Positions 43,204 through 54,425 of a DNA stretch of 64,000 nucleotides are shown in pieces. The position numbers and the translations under genes are program-made. Source of the DNA: Malachius bipustulatus. Lineage: Eukaryota > Arthropoda > Insecta > Coleoptera > Melyridae. Position 1 is the first letter of the stretch. Every line of letters begins with the position of its first letter. The stretch spans positions 14,107,867-14,171,866 of the forward strand of contig OU342630.1 of the NCBI GenBank assembly GCA_910589415.1, in the 5' to 3' direction. The notes under the pieces were generated by a model. It searched no databases, was not told the DNA's origin, and was given only the letters and a program-made list of their open reading frames with translations.

Positions 43204-44129
43204 GGATCTGAATCTGAAGTATGTACCTTTGTATTTTCAAATTATCTAATTTTAGGAAATATTAGTATAAAAGGTTTAATCTGCAGTAGATTTTATATAA
43301 TTTTTTTTAGTACTTTTTATTTATTTATGAAAGTTATCATGATTTAAGTAGTTTTAATATAAATACATATTGTAAACTAAAATAAACATGTGTTTGTTAT
43401 AGGTGAATTTTCCATATTCTTCTATATTTCCTAAGGTGTTGTAAAAATGAAATTGCTTATTTCAAAACTTTTTAAAACATAATACACTCGGTGCCTGTAT
43501 ATAACGGCTCGGCCTGTATATGAAAAATAACATTAACAGAATTAACAGTGGGTTGGGTATGTATGTTGTCTGATTTCTTACTTACCATGTTAATGACCAT
43601 GAGCGGTTCCTAGGACTCCTCTGTACTCACCTGTTTAGCCATAGCAGTTCCAATAATTTTGTCTCTGGGTCAATGGGAAATAAATTTAAAAAAAATACAG
43701 ACAATATAATACATCTGTGGAACACCGAACATGATTCAGCATGTTCCATAAAAGTACAGGTACCTGGAGTCCTAGAGATTTATTTACTTTTGCTTTGCTT
43801 AACAGATTCCTGATAACTACATATCTTATGTTCTTGAATTGACGATTTCGAACAACGAAGGCATTGACAATGTTGAGACCACTCAGAGGAGAACCCTCAA
43901 GCTGCCCTCATTTCCAGGGGATACTCCATAAAGCCCCCCCTCCCCCCCGGTTGGACTCAAACATACTACATACTTCAGTTAGGACTGGTTTTCAATTAGT
44001 GCTAAATTATTTACCAAGTTGCCATTTGCCCTCCCTTGGGAAGACATTTCTTCTTCCTAAGGGGGAGAGAAGGCGCGTCAATTTTTGTATTGAATGAATG
44101 TAATTGGCCCATTAGATATATTCAAAAAT
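43204..44129. other. No recognised gene
   Basis: AT-rich sequence, becoming GC-richer near 43860-44060 where a 77-codon plus frame shows no domain. Nothing supported. Confidence 0.4.
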
Positions 44130-44260
44130 ATATTAATAGAGTAGTCTTGTGGCCGTTTTAGGGTAGTTAACCCATCTTCAGGACAGTTGCCAGCTTACAG
44201 TGTCCGCAACCTTTAGATGTAACAACCATAATATGGATCGTGAGAAGATCCGATCAAACC
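44130..44260. repeat. Dispersed repeat related to 33889-34190
   Basis: AGTCTTGTGGCCGTTTTAGG with GTTAACCCATCTTCAGGACA and GTTGCCAG corresponds to the start of the segment at 33889. It ends just before the CR1-like LINE. Confidence 0.45.
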
Positions 44261-44678
44261 ACCATGTCAGGAGTGAATTTTTTTGTCACATTTGGTTAAT
44301 AGTATTTATTTTGTAGTTGGTATTATAGTTGGTTTTATTCTGCTCCCTGATTTGTGCAGTTTTAGTGCTGTTCTAAATCGCAAAAATAGGTGAAAGTGGT
44401 ATCAAATTGTAGATAGGGTGTGTGCCCTCAAGTAGGGATATATGGTGGCCCAGTTGATGATATATTATGTGGATGGATTGAACTTTCAATGCATGGAAAC
44501 TAGAGAAGTAAATGCTTGGTTTTATCTACTGCTGATTTTAATAATCAGTGGTGAGTGATAAGAATTTAAATTGAAGAGAAATAATTTTGTAAAATTAATC
44601 TGAAAAAAGTGTAAATAAACAATGTGAAGTAAACAAATCTGTACATGGCAAGAAAGTGCAATAGAACTTATAGGAAAT

Positions 44679-45833
44679 ATGGGCTGCATGAGCTGTATGA
44701 AGGACAAAGCAGAGACTTTCCAGTGCGATAAGTGCGGGGCAAAGTATTGTGAGAAATGTGTAGACAATGCAGGAATTTCAGCAACAGAAATAAGGGTTTT
44801 ACAACTGAAAAGCAGAAAACTTATGTTTTTTTGTAGACAATGTCTGGTAAATTATGATAAGCAGAAAGAGGCAGTTACTTTACAGAGTACTAGAGAGGTG
44901 GTTATAGAAGAACTGGCAAAAGTGCAGAGACTGGAGGAGAATGAGCTGCTGAAAAAAATAATAGCAGAAATGGAGGAAAAATACAGAATTCTACAAGAGA
45001 ACAACACACTACTAAGGGAGAATACAAAATTAATGGAAGAGAACATGATAGCTGCAAACACAGGAACAAAAACAAAAAAAAATTATGAAGAAAATCATCC
45101 CAAATCGAAAAAACAACATACTGATGCATATGGAAACAAAGGGATGCAAAATCTACACAAGCCCACCAACAATCAGCTAACTGCTGCCTGTTCAGGACTG
45201 GAAACAATACAGCTGAAAAAAACAGATAATGATCTGGACAATACCATCCAACTGCAACGACAAAAAATGAGGCAGATTATAGAGCTGAATCAAGACATAA
45301 ACCCACAACAAGAATCATACAAGGATATACTCCGAACTCAGGTGAATTCAAATGACCAAGAAGGACAACACTATAATGGCGGCAAACAAAAAGTGAGAAA
45401 TATGGGAAGTTATGAATCGGATGGAGAGTCAGGCCAGGGTAATGAAACAGAGTTTAAAACAGTAACAAGAAAAAGAAAATGGAGACCAAAAAAACAAATA
45501 GGAACGAACGACTTAACAAATCGGACGGAAACAGTTTTCAAGGGGGCAGAACGGAAAGTCTGGATATATCTGTACAGAGTGCAAAAGGACACAACAAGCG
45601 AAAGCATCCTAAAATACTTACAAGATACACCAGAACTTAAAGGTGATGAAATATATGTGAAAGAAATACCCTCAGACCAGGGAAGACTCAAACGATTTGT
45701 AGTGTCGGCACCATTTGGAAAGAAGGATCAAATGTACGCATCAAGCATGTGGCCAACTGGTGTGGGTATAAAGAGGTTTGACTTCGCGAGACATAGGAAC
45801 ATTCTTCAAGAGGGTGGGTCTTTTTTAGTGTAA
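44679..45833 (+). CDS. LINE ORF1 protein (Cys-rich finger, coiled coil, C-terminal domain)
   Basis: 384 codons. The N-terminus has eight Cys in pairs (3/6, 16/19, 24/27, 52/55; CDKCGAKYCEKC visible), a PHD-like zinc finger as in CR1-group ORF1 proteins. Residues about 70-135 are Glu/Lys/Leu-rich (QRLEENELLKKIIAEMEEK, LLRENTKLMEENM) and should form a coiled coil for multimerisation. A polar linker with the basic run TRKRKWRPKK (about 263-272) follows. The last 90 residues (ERKVWIYLYRVQKDTTSESI ... GVGIKRFDFARH) look like a folded RNA-binding-type domain. Such proteins coat the element's RNA. The start ATG is the first in frame and shortly precedes the finger. Confidence 0.85.
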   Translation: MGCMSCMKDKAETFQCDKCGAKYCEKCVDNAGISATEIRVLQLKSRKLMFFCRQCLVNYDKQKEAVTLQSTREVVIEELAKVQRLEENELLKKIIAEMEEKYRILQENNTLLRENTKLMEENMIAANTGTKTKKNYEENHPKSKKQHTDAYGNKGMQNLHKPTNNQLTAACSGLETIQLKKTDNDLDNTIQLQRQKMRQIIELNQDINPQQESYKDILRTQVNSNDQEGQHYNGGKQKVRNMGSYESDGESGQGNETEFKTVTRKRKWRPKKQIGTNDLTNRTETVFKGAERKVWIYLYRVQKDTTSESILKYLQDTPELKGDEIYVKEIPSDQGRLKRFVVSAPFGKKDQMYASSMWPTGVGIKRFDFARHRNILQEGGSFLV

Positions 45834-45844
45834 CAAGAAACCAA

Positions 45845-48742
45845 ATGATGAGCCAAAACAACCTGGTAACCAAACACACACAACAAAGAGCAAGACACTC
45901 TAGTTTTGTTAAATACTGCCTGATACACCAGAACATACAATCTATAGGGAACAGTAGAGATAAACTGGAATATATGCTACAAGATCAGGAAAACTGCAAA
46001 TTTCTATGTCTCACAGAACACTGGAAATCAAAAGATCAGCTTGAGTGCTACGGCATACGAGGATTTCACCTGGCGTCAAGTTTTTGTAGACAACAGGGTG
46101 AACATGGAGGAGCAGCTATATATGTTAGTGATGACGTGCAAGCAACTGTGTGTCAAGAATTGGAAAAAGTGTCGTTAAAACGTGAATTTGAATGTACGGG
46201 TATAAAATGTGTAATAAATAAGAAACCTTTAATTGTTATATGCCTGTATAGACCAAGTGGTGCTAATTTAGGCATTTTCTTTGACAAAATGGAGGATTTA
46301 TTAATTAGAATTTTCAGGGAAGGCACCACAGTGTTCATAGCAGGAGATATAAACATTGAAATGCACGACGAAAATGTACACAGAACGAGACTAGTGTCAT
46401 TGATGCAGTCTTTCTCACTAAATGGAACCATTAATGAATACACCAGGGTTACGAGTAGATGTAAAAGCTGTCTAGATAATATTTTCACAAACTTTAAAGG
46501 TGAGTACCACTCACATGTCTTAAATACGAATATCTCAGACCACTCGGCACAAAAAATCAGTTTCAAAATACACAATGAACCTAAAACACAGCCCCTTTTT
46601 AAAAGATTTTTTAATACTACAAACAAACAAGAGTTAGTGAGGACATTGCAGGCGCAAACCTGGGAGGGCGTGTATAAATGCTGTAAATCAGATGTGGATA
46701 TGCAGTGGTCAGAGTTTATGAATACATACTTAAATATTTTCTGGCACTGCTTTCCACTTACGTTAATATCAAAAAAGAAAAAAAAAACAGGGTTTCCAGA
46801 TAATAAAGAACTAACGGATTGCAAAAAAAATCTAGACATACTAATGGTGCTGCATAAAAATGATGGCAAATTCAAAGATTTATACAATGTCACAAAAAAA
46901 GAATATGAGGCGCTGCTGTGTAAAGCTAAACAGGAGACATATGAAAGCATTCTGGAAAAGTCTGACAATAAAAGTAAAAGTATGTGGACTATCCACAATG
47001 AACTGACAGGTAAGAAAAAAAAAGAAAATAAAATGAGTATACAGGGTGATCCAAAGCAAACAGTAAATGACTACAATAAGTATTTATTGAACCTCGTGCC
47101 CAAAATGATAGAAGGGCTAAAGTGGTCCACACAAAAGACCGATGGCAGTAACATAATGAGAAACAATAGAACAATGCACATCAGAACACTGGTACCCGAT
47201 GACATCTTGAAAATAGCCAAGGACTTAAAAAACAAACACAGTAGTGGAGATGATGACATACCCACGAGCATCGTGAAGTACAGTGTAGATGCGATAAAGG
47301 AGGTATTATGTCATATAATTAACAACTCACTCGAACATGGTACATTCCCGAAACAACTAAAATCGTCACTGATCATTCCTATACATAAGAAAGGCAGTCA
47401 CGAAACATTCCAGAGCTATAGACCCATCAGTTTGCTCCCTAGTTTTTCAAAAATATTTGAGAAAGCGCTATGTGACCAGGTGTTGGGTTTCTTACATGAA
47501 TGTAACTGTTTTAGCCCCTTCCAACATGGATTTTTAAAAGGAAGATCAACTCAAACCGCACTGTTCCAGTTTGTCCAAAACATCATCAACTATGTCGAAG
47601 ACAAAAAGCTTGCAATGGGAATACTCTTGGACCTGTCGAAAGCCTATGACTCCCTGGACCATGAGATATTGTTGGTGAAGTTGGAGCGGTATGGTATTCG
47701 GGGAAGTATACTAAAATGGATAAAAGGATATCTTCAGGATAGACCACAGAGGGTAAAGGCAACCATAAATAACGAAACAGTGAAATCTGAAGTGCTGTAC
47801 AGCAATGTAGGTGTACCACAAGGAAGTATTCTTGGTCCCATATTGTTCCTTATTTTCTGTAACGACCTGGATGAAATCATAACCGAAGACGATCAATGTA
47901 TAACAACATATGCAGACGACAATAGCCTCCTAGTTGGGGCAAAAACATATCCACAGTTAATAAATAAAGCGAATAAATTATATGAAAATGCACGGAAGTG
48001 GTACATGAAAAACTTGCTATTCTTAAATACTGAAAAAACTGGTCTAATGCTATTCAGGACAAAACAATTACAATTGGAGACACCTGGTACCATAAAAATG
48101 GGAAATGACACCCAAAACTTAGTTAAAAACACAAAATTTCTTGGCATCTATATAAATGAACACCTTAGCTGGGAGTGCCATATCAACCAATTAACAAAAA
48201 AACTCGATAAAATATGCTATAGCGCAAGGGTTCTGAAAAAGTACCTGAACCATCAAAGCCTCAGAGTGCTATACTTCGCCAATTTCGAAGGAGCGGTAAG
48301 ATATGGAATAACCACATGGGGGAGTGCAAACGAAATGCAGAGAGTATTTGTTTCACAGAAAAGAATTGTTCGGGTAATGTTCAACATGGGTTTCAGGGAG
48401 TCATGCAGGGGTGTTTTCAGACAGAACACAATCATGACAGTGTTTGCGCTGTATATCTATGAGTGCCTAATGTTCTTCTTCAGAAATAGGAATATTTTCG
48501 AGGGGGCGGAGGCGGTCCATGACTATGGTACGCGAACACGCGATATGAACTACCCAATCCATAGCCTGAAACTGACAGAAACAGGTGCGTACTATAATTG
48601 CATAAAACTATACAATAAACTACCCACAAAATATAAAGAAATCCTGACAGCCAAAAAATTCAAAAAATGCATTAAGACTATGCTGATTCAATTGGAACCA
48701 TATAGTGTGAGAGAATACCTGGATCATAGTGACATGTCGTGA
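45845..48742 (+). CDS. LINE ORF2: endonuclease and reverse transcriptase, intact
   Basis: 965 codons with no break. The apurinic-type endonuclease (about 20-240) has CLIHQNIQSI (Asn30), LCLTEHW (Glu58), ICLYRPSG (Tyr135), FIAGDINIE (Asp168/Asn170), CLDNIFTN (Asp211) and NISDHSA (His233), all the expected active-site residues. RT (about 500-800): SLIIPIHKKGSHETFQSYRP, HGFLKGRSTQTALFQF, ILLDLSKAYDSLDHEIL (Asp596), VGVPQGSILGPILFLIFCND, and TTYADDNSLL with YADD at 689-692. A thumb and C-terminal tail follow; there is no RNase H. The enzyme nicks the target and reverse-transcribes the element RNA there. The start ATG-ATG lies 11 nt after the ORF1 stop, so downstream translation probably depends on reinitiation. 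Confidence 0.95.
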   Translation: MMSQNNLVTKHTQQRARHSSFVKYCLIHQNIQSIGNSRDKLEYMLQDQENCKFLCLTEHWKSKDQLECYGIRGFHLASSFCRQQGEHGGAAIYVSDDVQATVCQELEKVSLKREFECTGIKCVINKKPLIVICLYRPSGANLGIFFDKMEDLLIRIFREGTTVFIAGDINIEMHDENVHRTRLVSLMQSFSLNGTINEYTRVTSRCKSCLDNIFTNFKGEYHSHVLNTNISDHSAQKISFKIHNEPKTQPLFKRFFNTTNKQELVRTLQAQTWEGVYKCCKSDVDMQWSEFMNTYLNIFWHCFPLTLISKKKKKTGFPDNKELTDCKKNLDILMVLHKNDGKFKDLYNVTKKEYEALLCKAKQETYESILEKSDNKSKSMWTIHNELTGKKKKENKMSIQGDPKQTVNDYNKYLLNLVPKMIEGLKWSTQKTDGSNIMRNNRTMHIRTLVPDDILKIAKDLKNKHSSGDDDIPTSIVKYSVDAIKEVLCHIINNSLEHGTFPKQLKSSLIIPIHKKGSHETFQSYRPISLLPSFSKIFEKALCDQVLGFLHECNCFSPFQHGFLKGRSTQTALFQFVQNIINYVEDKKLAMGILLDLSKAYDSLDHEILLVKLERYGIRGSILKWIKGYLQDRPQRVKATINNETVKSEVLYSNVGVPQGSILGPILFLIFCNDLDEIITEDDQCITTYADDNSLLVGAKTYPQLINKANKLYENARKWYMKNLLFLNTEKTGLMLFRTKQLQLETPGTIKMGNDTQNLVKNTKFLGIYINEHLSWECHINQLTKKLDKICYSARVLKKYLNHQSLRVLYFANFEGAVRYGITTWGSANEMQRVFVSQKRIVRVMFNMGFRESCRGVFRQNTIMTVFALYIYECLMFFFRNRNIFEGAEAVHDYGTRTRDMNYPIHSLKLTETGAYYNCIKLYNKLPTKYKEILTAKKFKKCIKTMLIQLEPYSVREYLDHSDMS

Positions 48743-48947
48743 CAATTTTGTGTATATCTGTATGTAGACTCATAACGCTATTTCTTTTGTATGTATTATG
48801 TGAGGCAATGTTGTGCGAGTAGCACATTGTTTTGTGGGCATGCAGCAGAAATAAAGATTGTTATTATTATTATTATTATTAAAATACTTCATGCTTGTAC
48901 ATTCAAAAAACAAAAGACGAACTTACAGAAGTTAAAAGTTGTTAACC

Positions 48948-49060
48948 CTCTTCCAAAGTGGAAAAGGGTGGCCTTTTAAAAAGTTGAAGACTTATGGGTT
49001 CCTCTTGAACCCCCAGGGCTTAAAATTTTTAAAACGCCACCTTTTTCCACTTTGGAAGGT
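48948..49060. mobile_element. Small foldback TTCCAAAGTGGAAAA
   Basis: CTTCCAAAGTGGAAAAGGGT at the left and CCTTTTTCCACTTTGGAAGG at the right pair around a loop, with inner TTTTAAAAAGTT / TAAAATTTTTAAAA pairing. About 113 bp. No flanking duplication evident. Confidence 0.7.
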
Positions 49061-50827
49061 TGCTTATGTATTAACCATGCAAGCGCCTCAAGTGTCAGTC
49101 ACGCTAACAACAAAAGGATCAAACAATGGATCCGGTGCAGGAGCAATCTACTAGCTATATGATATCTGATAGGTAGCAGAACAGTAGAATTGATTAATAA
49201 AGTAGTTTTCTGCTCAGAAATCAGGACAGTCACAGTTATATATGCTGCACTTATAATCAGCTGTAAGGGCGCCAACCCTACTCACCTTCCCTTCTGGTTG
49301 TTAAGGGGTTGACCTGTATCAAGTGGGCCGAGCGGATTGCCAAAGATAGTAGTCAAAGTTGTCTAGAAGGTGTGAGGCATGTAAGATTCGAAGACTGCGT
49401 CAAATTCGAGGACTACTAAGTGTAGAACCCTCTTAATTAGTAAATCAATGACAAGGGTGGTCAGGGGTGTCAAATTAGTGAATAATATTGATGGCACAAT
49501 AGCTTAAAACTAGAGCCCATCATGGATTAAACAACAACAAAATCCACAATGATCGTCACCATGAAGAATGGACCGATTCCTTGGAATACTCTCAGTTATG
49601 CAGCTCTAAAGAATTGATCTCTTGAAATTTTCCAAGCAAAACCTATCTGTGGAAATAAATACGTGTTAATAAATTTGCCCTTTCTTGACTTACTACTTTA
49701 CGACGCATCTGGATATGCCTCTTGCTAAGCTCTGACTGCTGCTAGGTATTAGGTAGCCTTTTCCGCTTTATCAAAAAATAATTTTACTTTCTTATGCACA
49801 CATGCGAACCGCTGAGCCCCGACCATTTCTGTTTGGTCCTCTAAACATTAAATTTTTAGCTTCTTTCCAAATCAGTTTTTCTTGGTCATATTTAAAAATT
49901 GACCTTCTCCCCAGATTTTTATATGGGGAGAATTTTTTTACTTTACTTCCATAATTATAAGTTACATTCATGTGGAACTTTCAACCATGCTTCACTTATT
50001 CAAGTGTGGGCAAGTAGTGTTCTACAGTCAACACTTGAGTTGTAATTAAGAAATTACTGCATGAGTTAAACAAAAATTCGCTTGCCCAATTTACAGTGGT
50101 CTCTGCATTTCTAAAATAACATTGCTTAGGTTTTTACTTCCGCAAAATTTATAATTAAGGTAGGTAATTTTATTGAGTATGATTGGGAAAGACGGTTCTC
50201 TTTATCAGCAAGTTAAAGTTTTCTTGTAGTAAATAATTGGAATTAAAAACTAGCTGTTTTAGGCTAGACCAAAAAAGTTGGTTGTGCTGCAATAAAGCAT
50301 GTGGCTCTAAGAATTTCGGGAATATGTAGGGAAAGATTCCTTGAAAAACCCCTAATAAAGTCCCATTTACTACTTACGCTGCGGGGGTAGATGGTGTTCA
50401 AAGTTCCCTTTCTAAAGTTTTTGGCGCAATAATATATTGAAAACGATGCGTCACAAAGGTAAGTTTTTACTTTCCACCATTTTTTCAGCATCTTCAAAAA
50501 AGGAGATTTTTTTTATCATACTTTGAAAATTTTATTGGCATTTTTTTTATATTAAATTAAGCAGACTAGCTCCATAGTGTGAGGTTTGGTTCCATAGAAA
50601 ATGACGTTTGTCTAAACTTCAAGATTATAAAAACATATTTTGGAAATAAAAAAGGCTTTTGAAGGTCATTTTGGAACATTCAGTAAATATTTACCAAATG
50701 TAGTGATTTATAATACAGGTGAATATATGAACTTATGACAAAAACATTCAAACAAAAAAAAAGTTCTCATATAGAGAAACTTTTTGGCGGGTACTGCATA
50801 CCTATGGTACGATTGAGTTTAAAAAGT
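49061..50827. other. No recognised gene
   Basis: Mixed-composition sequence. No exon, RNA or repeat boundary supported. The last about 30 bp (50800-50831) belong to the dispersed repeat that resumes at 54041. Confidence 0.4.
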
Positions 50828-50837
50828 CATACACTGT

Positions 50838-50986
50838 TGCCCGTATTCACAAACGATAATTTCCTAAATAATTACGTAATTATTTAAATGAGTGAGATGG
50901 AGATATGCAGTTTTTTTGCAATAGAAGGAGATGGGGATAATTGATTACGTAATTATTTAGGAAATTATCGTTTGTGAATACGGGCA
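50838..50986. mobile_element. 149-bp MITE TGCCCGTATTCACAAAC, copy 2
   Basis: Almost identical to 43052-43200. TGT lies on both sides (50835-50837, 50987-50989), and removal with one TGT restores the CACTGTGTCTCTTGG end of the 3.2 kb element, matching that element's right end. This MITE is thus the younger insertion. Confidence 0.95.
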
Positions 50987-53356
50987 TGTGTCTCTTGGAT
51001 TTCTGGACATAGGGAATTCCCATGTTAAAATAAACTATTGTAAATATTGGCTCCCCTAATTATTTTACAGTAAAATGTCAAATGTAAAACTGCTTAAGGA
51101 AAAAAAGCTGCTTCTTATGCTACAATTGCATTTTCATTTGGTTCATCCGTTTTCGAGAAAATCAGGAAAAACTTAACGGTTTTTCGTAGTTTTTCAAGGT
51201 TGCTTTGCTTTTGACAGATAATGCTAAAAATTATTAATTATTGTCAATAACTGATTGTTTAAAAGTAGTTCATTCATTATTAAAACTTTAAGTGGCAAAG
51301 TATTACTTTTTAAAGTAAAACTTGTTTATAAAAATGAATTATTGAAGAAAAACCATTGCACCAAAACACCATTGAAGAAAAAGTAAAATTTAGTGACATT
51401 ACTCTGGCAATTGCACTTAGAAATATTAGAGATTTATTATTTTTTCCGCAAGCGTTCTAAAATGCGGCAATTATCATACTGTACACACCTTGTAGAACGA
51501 TCTCATTATGTTACTATAGTAAGTGCCATAGTTATAATGCAGCAGTGCTCTTATGGCGCTCACAGTTGCCGCTTTTGTCATACTTCTGGCAAGCAGACGT
51601 CCACGAGCGTACGCTCTTCATTTTGAAAATGATTTAATTCGTTGCACTTCTGTAGCATTTTGTACCTCCGCAGACTGCTCTATTATCATCGATCTCGTTC
51701 ATAAGTGAGAATTGCACAACATGGAACCGCACAGTAGAGTTTATAACTTCATACATTAATATTACAATATTCAGATATTATTTAATTATTATATTCTTTT
51801 GAATCCGTCAAAGTTTATTATATTCTTCTTTTTCAAATTAATATCCATTTTATGAACAAAATTGTTTCGATTATTTAGTTAGTCAGAACATATTCGTAGG
51901 TGTAGGTATAATACATACTTATATTGATAATAATAATTAAGTATAAGTATGACTTATTATTTATACTAAATGAATGCAAATGCTATGACGCGGTATTTGT
52001 CATTCCTTCTACAATTTCTTGCGAGAACACATTTCCTAAAGATCTACATTTACTTACTCCACAGAATAATTAGGTAGATGCGGAATTTTAATTTTCAACT
52101 GACAGATACTCTGTTGTAGTGGCAATAATTGACGTTGCGTTGGTAACCAAACATTGGTAATTAAGTAAATAATAAAACTGTCATAAAATAATTCACGAAG
52201 TTATATTTATTTTTGTATTATTTCTTGAATACTTGAATAACGGACAGCGATTTTGAGTCTCAATATTATTTTTCTGCACTTAAGCTAAAAACCAATACAC
52301 TATCCTTCTTTCTCGGAGACAGTGCGTATGTTGTTTTGTTGTTTTAAACAAAACGAAATATTCTTGGACCGCAACAACAAGTTCTCAGTTCAACAGCAAA
52401 TACCTAGGCTCCAAGGTAATACGAGTGTTGATGTATATTTAATTTAATATTTTGAAATATTACATGGTAACATCCCCCTGAGAAGAAGAATAAAGTAAGT
52501 ACTTGACCTAAGTCCCCTGATGAAAAGAAGTAATTTGCAAGTGATAGGCACTACGTGAAGATAGAAGATGAGTATATGATTACATTGCCGTATACGGCCA
52601 AAGGATAATCTTATACATAACTGGCAAAAATACTGAGACATCTACTCGAAGTTGTTTTTTCTAAAAGTGTTAATGAATATATATAAAATGCAAAGGCAGT
52701 ATACCTGCCTATCTTTCCCAAATAGGGAAGCCTTGATAACTAAAGTCATCAATAAAGTAGTAAGAAATAAAATTTTATCAACAAGCACTACGATTTTCAT
52801 TTTACCTACCTCTGTAAATAAGGAATGTGTTTAAATAATATTTTTATAATGTAAAAGCAATAGCCACAAGCATTGCAATATGCAGGCTATACGTTATACA
52901 AACATCAAAAATTATTACTTTTTGACATTTCAACAGAACCTCAATTATTTTTGTCTAGAAATCCTGAGAATAAAAATGTCAATTATCTTTCGATTTTAAT
53001 ATTTTTATAATGAACCTGTGGCACTGCTTGCATTGAACTGACAACGCTGTCAGTTTTTTGCCCATTTAAAATGCATTGCCCTATGCTACCCACACTGCAT
53101 ATTATCTATGGCCATTACTATAGTAACAATATTTTCATTATTGTCCTAGCATAATAATAATTAACGTATGACATCGCCAAAATACATTGAATTCGGACAA
53201 CTGGAAGTACCCGCGGATTATCTAGCTACTATTGCTACGACTATACGCTTTCTAATCATGGCGAGTGCTGTCAATCTAGCATAGGGTTAGAGTTCAATGT
53301 TCAATGACAAAATGTGTTATTGACATTGACGTAATTTTTTTAATTTTCATTAATAA

Positions 53357-53599
53357 TTATTAAGTGAAAATCTGCCTCATGATCCGAATACTAAGGCAAT
53401 TTCACTACCATTAATTGAAAACACCGCAACTGATGTCTTTCCAAAACTTAATCAAGAATCTGACGCACTCTTAGAGCATGGTTGTTCTCATACACAAAAA
53501 CAAATAACTGTTGAAACTGGTTTAGCAAGCAGTGGCTTAAACATTCAGAATTGTAAACTTGAAAATTGTTCATTCCAAATTACTGTAATAAATAAATAG
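53357..53599 (+). pseudogene. Coding-like C-terminal frame inside the 3.2 kb element
   Basis: An 80-codon frame open from a TAA pair at 53351-53356 to TAG at 53597-53599, without ATG near its start. It reads SENLPHDPNTKAISLPLIEN, then ESDALLEHGCSHTQKQITVE and SGLNIQNCKLENCSFQITVI before the stop. The composition is protein-like, unlike the surrounding AT-rich translation. It could be the last exon or surviving end of the element's own protein; TTATTAAG just before could be a splice acceptor. The closing INCK..NCSF.I pattern is a short hydrophobic/Asn-Cys repeat; I do not recognise the family. Confidence 0.45.
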
Positions 53600-54040
53600 A
53601 TAAATAAATAAATTCAGAAAATTTTATGTTTCAATACTACGCTTGCGGAAAAAATCGTATATGTCACTTGGAGTAGAATGCTCATTTTGTGTCTCGCTCA
53701 ATTATTGCACTGCCTCGGCTTCGCCTCGGCTGCAATAATTGCGCTCAACACAAAATGATCGCCTTCTACTCCTAGTAACATAATGTACTAATCTTATTAG
53801 CATTATCTGTCAGAAGCAAAGCAACCTTGAAAAATTACGAAAAACCGTTCAGTTTTTCCTGGTGTTCTTGAAAACGGATGAACCAAATGAAAATCCAATT
53901 ATAGCATAAGAAGCAGTTTTTTTTCCTTAAGAAGTTTTACATTTGACATTTTACTGTAAAATAATTAGGGGAGCCAATATTTACAATAGTTTATTTTAAC
54001 ATGGGAATTCCCTATGTCCAGAAATTCAAGAGACACAGTG

Positions 54041-54425
54041 TATGTGACGTCATACTAACCGTCCGAATTAAGATTTTTCATTTCACCAGAAAATGTCAAA
54101 CAGTTAAATTTCAAGGTGCGAACGAGTGTAAATTATTGAAGGAATCATTCAAACAATGAATTGAACGGTTTAAGTTAGTTTGACAGCCACTGACAACTAC
54201 ATAAAATTTATTCACGTAATGACATTCTATCCTCTGTGTTGTGCATTTAATTCTCATTCAAAACCAATGTTGACGTATATTTATTTATGAGGGATGTTGG
54301 AGTGTTTAGACAAACTTGACGGTTTCTATGAGAACCAGGTAAATGAAACAAAATTAATCGAACTCTCAGAAGAATGAGTATTCTTAATCGATACATATGA
54401 CTTTTTAAACTTAATCGTACTATAG
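54041..54425 (+). repeat. Dispersed repeat, copy interrupted at its left by the 3.2 kb element
   Basis: Same-orientation copy of 39655-40036, about 90% similar by eye. Its left flank continues on the other side of the 3.2 kb element (TTTAAAAAGTCA at 50818-50829). No coding. Confidence 0.85.

Larger units (their letters stand above)
44300..48880 (+). mobile_element. Nearly complete CR1/Jockey-group LINE
   Basis: About 4.6 kb: a 5' UTR (start uncertain, about 44290-44300), ORF1 (44679-45833), an 11-nt gap, ORF2 (45845-48742), a 137-bp 3' UTR with AATAAA, and a (TTA)n tail (48861-48880). Neither ORF is interrupted and all motifs I can check are intact. That makes it the youngest LINE here and a candidate active copy. 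I could not find the target duplication. The PHD-like ORF1 and the lack of RNase H point to the CR1/Jockey group; the exact lineage is not settled. Confidence 0.9.
50832..54040. mobile_element. 3.2 kb TA-flanked element with long terminal inverted repeats
   Basis: The ends CACTGTGTCTCTTG and its complement are bordered by TA (50830-50831, 54041-54042). Arms of at least 240 bp pair (GACATAGGGAATTCCCATGT, GGCTCCCCTAATTATTTTAC, GGTTCATCCGTTTTCGAGAA, TTTTCGTAGTTTTTCAAGGT) and further paired islands lie inward (TTTTTTCCGCAAGC; GTTACTATAGTAA.GCCATAG at 51510/53105). The left end is interrupted by a small MITE (50838-50986). The interior is AT-rich and retains one coding-like end at 53357-53599. The dispersed repeat around it has an uninterrupted copy at 39.6 kb, confirming insertion and both ends. 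Confidence 0.9.

Noticed and set aside
43864..44097. A 77-codon plus frame rich in Pro and Leu
   Set aside because: No motif, no splice sites, and composition explained by a local GC-rich patch.
45410..48435. Many minus-strand frames opposite the intact LINE (for example 46153-46998)
   Set aside because: They are antisense shadows of ORF1 and ORF2.
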